A stretch of 64,000 bases of DNA. Origin: Paramarasmius palmivorus. Taxonomy: Eukaryota > Basidiomycota > Agaricomycetes > Agaricales > Marasmiaceae. How positions within the stretch are numbered: the first letter of the stretch is position 1; the number at the start of each line of letters is the position of its first letter. Positions 59,797 to 64,000 of this stretch are shown in pieces. The notes under the pieces are model-generated. The model saw nothing but the letters and a program-made list of their open reading frames with translations, was not told the DNA's origin and made no database searches. The stretch lies in NCBI GenBank assembly GCA_037176845.1, contig JAYKXP010000084.1, positions 1-64,000 on the forward strand, read 5' to 3'. Both the position numbers and the translations under genes were made by a program.

Positions 59797-60988
59797 TCAA
59801 GGCAAACCCCTCCCAGAGTTGATTGCATTTGCAACCTGACTCGTGTTTGGGCGATTGAAGGCATATCTAGCGTTTACAACAATCAGCTGGACAGAACAAT
59901 CAAGCATACCAAACATACCTTTCGTAACTATCCAAATACAGTTCTTCTGTCGAACATGTAGCCTTGAAAGCTGGATGATTGAATAGCCGTCGAAGCCATG
60001 CATTAAACTTTTCCCCAGGTGGCATTTCAAAACCACGGTAGTGTTTCAAGACGTTGGTGGCACGATACAACCCTATCATTAGCAGGTGAGTCGTTGCATC
60101 TAGGAACAACATCGGTACGTTACTTACACGGCCCGACCATCGCATCCGCCAACCCAATATCTTCGTTCCCTGCAACCCATAAACCAAGTCCAGCCGATAA
60201 AGCCTTCCTTTCGCCTTCGCCCGAGGTACTCGCGTGCAGTACTTCCTTCTCGGCACGTTCAAAAAGTGATACCAAGCCTTCGATAGAATCCAAAAACTCC
60301 TTTCCACCCTGAATCTGAGCTTCCTGATCTTGTGCTTGAAGATATCGATAGAATGCCGGAACCAGTGAACGATTGATATGGTCTGATTGAAGACGAACCA
60401 AAGCTCGGGCGTCTGAGGATACGTATGAGAGTCGTATTGGAATATATCAAGATAAAGCAGTCGTACAAGGATTGGTCACAGGAGGTAGAAGTGATCGTCC
60501 ATTCGAGCTGAGGGCCAGACTGAAGATGACAGTCAATAGCGGAACTCGTTCTACAATCACATTCTACTCACTCATTCAAATACTCCAATATGACTGTGCT
60601 CTCGTTCAACGCCTTCGGTGGATTAAAATTGTTCAACTTGAGGCCTGGAACGAGTCCCTTGGGAGAAACTTCAAGCAGATCTTGAGGTTTCTTGTACGGA
60701 TCAACCTCATCTACAAGCCGTTTGATGAGCTTGTTTCAATTCACTAAGAAAGTGCCATACAATACTATGCGGAAACGCTATCAGCCCCGTCCCGTAATTA
60801 AGACTGTGAACACCTACTTTGTATGGAATCTGAAGAAACTCGAATGCAACCCAAACTCGTTGCACGAAGGGACAGAAACAACTACCAAAAAGGGTGATAT
60901 CCTGAGGCTCGGAGTGAGTTTTCGCAGTCTCCAGAGCTAGTCCAGTACACTCTCTGTGATAATGTTTGCCTGAATCTTTAGAGGACAT
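59797..60988 (-). CDS. Omega-like (Cys-type) glutathione S-transferase, copy B
   Basis: Intact tandem paralog of copy A. ATG 60988 (MSSKDSGKHYHRECTG). Motifs: GSCFCPFVQRVWVAFEF, DEVDPYKKPQDLLEVSPKGL, NESTVILEYLNE, NPYARALVRLQSDHINRS, GGKEFLDSIEGLVSLFERA, GLGLWVAGNEDIGLADAMVG, KHYRGFEMPPGEKFNAW, ending NSGRGLP at TGA 59797-59799. Introns (first with a GTGTTC donor) join in one frame throughout. About 275 residues, cytosolic. Serves as the reference for the two breaks in copy A. Confidence 0.85.
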
Positions 60989-62942
60989 GATGGTTCGAGC
61001 AGAAGCCTGAAAGCTTCCCGTTACGTCATGCACCGTGGGTAGGCGTATACACTGGGCGCTTCATTTCTTTCCTTCTTCCCACGTCATGCCACCTCTTTCT
61101 GCAGCAAGTTAGCTTCACTCACAAAGCGCACCGCGTGGTGCTGACATGGCGAAAACACTCAATAGGTCTGATAAGTCTGCGTAGCAAAACAAAAACTAAC
61201 AAGACTCTTTTAGTTTCCAAATCAGAGTCAGGCTGATTTGTACCCGCGCTGAATGAAGGTATCCTCAGTACTGTTGATGGTGCGGCTTCATCAGAACCAC
61301 CGCTTGTCCGAAAAAATAGCTTTCAAAAGCCACATACATTTGAGCCCGGCGCAGGCTAAGGCTCGTCACCCGCACATCGATCAGTGCAGAGACGGGGCTT
61401 TCTCATCGATATACGGACATTTATGCGGCTGTCTTACGAGTCAACCATAGAATCAAGCTCAGCCGACTGACCCGCTATCTTGCTTGATGAATTCAAAATC
61501 TCTGGGCGTATCAAAACGCAAAGGACTACCGGTCTCTCAAGAGCAATCCGGCGGTAGAATTATGATTTGGTGGCAAAGGCATATCATAGCAATCTCAGGG
61601 TTGTGTGGTACTCATCGATTGGTACGCCTATCGGCCCAGCTTACTAGTCATGTTCAACCCAGTCTTATGCTCCAGTATCACGCGGGGGATGCGCCGAATC
61701 CCAAAAACAAACATAACTCCAGGTGGACCGATGGCATCGCGACTTAATACCGCTCAATTGCTTTCATTCCAAAATAGAGATAGTACTCTATTTTCTATTG
61801 ACTCTCGACGTTGCGCTCTCAACGGTGTCTTTCAGGATGTTCTGTTTGGAATTATTCAAGAGGAAGATGGTGGCTTGACCCGCTGTGTCAGAGTTCTGGA
61901 AGGACCCACTTTTGCCGTATTTAGGTCTAGGGTTCGTGGTAAAGCGCAAAGGGACCCACTTACTATTCTAGTTCATAGCCTGACTCGGTTCCTTTCTATC
62001 TACACAGAAAGAACAGTTTTCATCACTCTGAGCCATCGTCGAATCATCGATATCATCAAGGTTTTTAATACTCGTGAGACTCAGACAGACTTGCTAACAT
62101 CACACATGCTTTCTAGTCGTCTGTGGGCTTGTTACATTGAATGAGGCCGCAATACTCTACATTACGACGGGTCTGTCAAGTCGTCAACCAGCCTTCCATC
62201 TATGTTGCGGTGAGGTTCCTTGACTTCGAATCATGACCTCGAGTCCACGTCCACTCCGACAGTTAATAAAAGTTGTCCCAGTCATTGTCTGTCCACCTGT
62301 ATATTCTCGCCATCGCGCTCAATGTCTTACTGAACTCTGGCCTCTTCTCCCATCTCCCACACTGACACAATGTCAAAACATCACCGATAAATCCCCTGCT
62401 ATTACCGTCTCCACTCCCCGCTCCCATTCATCCTTTACATCTGCGGTGATAACTAGCTCCCGACTACTTTGGGCGCACACAAAAAAAAACATTTCGCATT
62501 TCCCCAAGGCTATGCAATATACACACTCAGTACCCACATTGTATCCCGCAACATAACGTGCTTCTTTCCTTTGCAGCAGCTAGAAACTCCCGACCCTTGA
62601 TTGATGTTTGCCAGTGTTGTATTCATTTGCCCTACGTACTGGGCTATAGCACCTCACCTCGATTTAAACGTGTTGATCGAAGGCGCTAGGCGTACAAGTG
62701 TGGATATATGAGATATAACCTCCCATATAATCAAGTGTGTGTAAGTGTATGATCATCGTTGATTCTTCTATATTCGGCTTCACAAATTAGGGTTTATTAC
62801 TATTACATGCATATTTTGTGAGAGCGGGTATTGATACAATTTGAAACGGTCACGGCAAGACTAGAAAGCGAGCAAGAAATCTGAAACAAGAACGTCGACG
62901 ACTCGGGTGAAAGACATGGCACGGTAACAAACGAATAGAATA
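60989..62942. other. Spacer, one unassigned 179-codon frame
   Basis: No recognised gene. A plus-strand frame at 61605-62144 (ATG at 61725 gives MASRLNTAQLLSFQNRD...) is open for 140-180 codons and has even amino-acid composition (for example FGIIQEEDGGLTRCVRVL), but no domain is recognised and no introns are visible. It may be a small hypothetical gene. The rest holds only short frames; an A9 run lies near 62482. Confidence 0.3.
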
Positions 62943-64000
62943 TCATGGTTTCGCTCTCGAGAGAACGAGCCAAAGCAATTGTAAAGCCCATTGCCGAGGT
63001 AGCAACTGTAACATCTTGATCAACGTCGTTGCACCACCAAGGCACATGTACCTAGGCGGCTTCTTCGCAAGTATCTTCTCCGAAACGCGTTGCGCAAACT
63101 CCATCGTGTCCATCGTGTTGTATTTCTTGGACTGGGATTGCATCATAACATGGGTAATGGCGTCGGAGAAGTTTTTGTATAGTGACTTCTCCGGCGCTTG
63201 ATAAGTCCCTTGGTTCTGTAAACATGCAAAATGTCAGAGTTTGCTTTGAGAAAAGAACCCCTATTTAGGGTGGTTGACAACAAGAAGCGGGAGAATCATC
63301 ATGTATCAGGAAGCATTGATTCTTGGGGGTCTTGGGGACCCCGGCGTTTGGAGAATCATAACACCGCAAACAGATGAATGTAAGGAGACAGGTATGGTTG
63401 TATAGTACGCGTATCAGGAACCGAAATCGAAGTGATCTGACGACTCACCTTGACAATATTACTGGTAACAGAACCAGGGTTGATCAACATGACATTAACC
63501 CCCAAGGGCTGGCATTCCATAGATAGCGTTTCGGTGTACGATCTTACAGCCGCTTTACTTGAACTGTATATCCCAGCGAAAGGGGTAGGAAGTTCGCTCC
63601 TGACAGAGCCGATGACGACGACGAGACCAATACGGCGTTCAGCCATTTGGGGTACGATGGTTTTGCATAGTCGCATTAGCCCGAATACGTTCGTGTCGTA
63701 GGTTCTTTGGGCATGTTCTATGGTGATGTCTAGTACGGGGCCTGTGGAACTGTCACTTGAGAATGAGCATGCTATGATAAAACACGCGTACGCACCTGTG
63801 CAATGCACACCGGCATTAGAAATGAGGATATCGATACGCCCAACTTGTCGGTACACTTCATCTACTGCGGCTTGAATGGACTCCTGCTCCGTGACGTCTA
63901 CTTGAAGATGTCGAATATTGGGACCCGTCACTGTAGTCATGGACTTTATGGAACGCGCCGTGGCGTACACTAGACAGCCCTTGTAAGCTAGGACCCTGGC
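62943..64000 (-). CDS. Ayr1-like short-chain dehydrogenase, 5' end outside window
   Basis: Related to NADPH-dependent 1-acyldihydroxyacetone-phosphate reductase (Ayr1), an ER/lipid-droplet enzyme of phosphatidate synthesis. The window holds everything except the first exon with the TGxxxGIG motif. Visible: GCLVYATARSIKSM, HLQVDVTEQES, IDILISNAGVHCTG (NAG motif), an intron ending CCACAG, then PVLDITIEHAQRTYDTNVFG, VVVIGSVRSELPTPFAGIYSSSKAA (Ser, Tyr, Lys of the active site), NPGSVTSNIVK, a long intron (about 63446-63217), and a last exon from NQGTYQAPEKSLYKNF to SRAKP, with a hydrophobic stretch QWALQLLWLVL at the C-terminus. Frame intact. Confidence 0.8.

Overview
The window looks like nuclear DNA of a mushroom-forming basidiomycete (Agaricomycetes). 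It has dense short GT-AG introns of about 50-60 bp, many F-box genes of the coiled-coil / F-box / leucine-rich type, an SRPK-like kinase, Cys-type glutathione transferases and a TTAGGG-like tract. The genus cannot be fixed from sequence alone. Apparent protein starts below were chosen at ATG codons and by splicing that joins conserved frames.

Layout. 1-2.6 kb holds no recognisable gene. 2.6-7.2 kb is a tandem duplication of an uncharacterised gene: a decayed upstream copy ending in a G16 run, a 380-nt cytosine tract, and a largely intact downstream copy. 7.3-14.4 kb has two F-box genes on the minus strand around a 2.8-kb segment bounded by perfect 161-bp inverted repeats, with a small spliced gene inside. 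15-21 kb has a small secreted-peptide candidate, an SRPK-like kinase and two tandem F-box genes. 22.5-28.7 kb has a LARP7/Pof8-like La-family protein and two hotdog thioesterase paralogs, one lacking its catalytic Asp. 30.7-35.2 kb has EMC6 diverging from two tandem SDR genes; one intron of the second SDR carries a composite insertion of telomere-like repeat, tRNA-like A/B boxes and 11-bp inverted repeats. 35.4-42.8 kb has SMC5, a DUF924 protein and a proline iminopeptidase. 43.3-48.8 kb has an F-box gene, a Ser/Thr-rich GPI-type protein, a GH16 enzyme with an altered active site and a small heat-shock protein. 50-58 kb is a four-gene F-box cluster. 58.2-61 kb has tandem omega-like GSTs, and an Ayr1-like SDR runs off the right edge.

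Together the window mixes conserved housekeeping genes (SMC5, EMC6, LARP7-like, Ayr1-like) with rapidly duplicating families: nine F-box genes and tandem pairs of SDR, GST, thioesterase and the unknown family. Single-base frame breaks, often in short homopolymers, occur in several families. They include SMC5, normally single-copy and important, so at least part of them may be assembly error and the breaks in F-box genes should not be read automatically as pseudogenisation.
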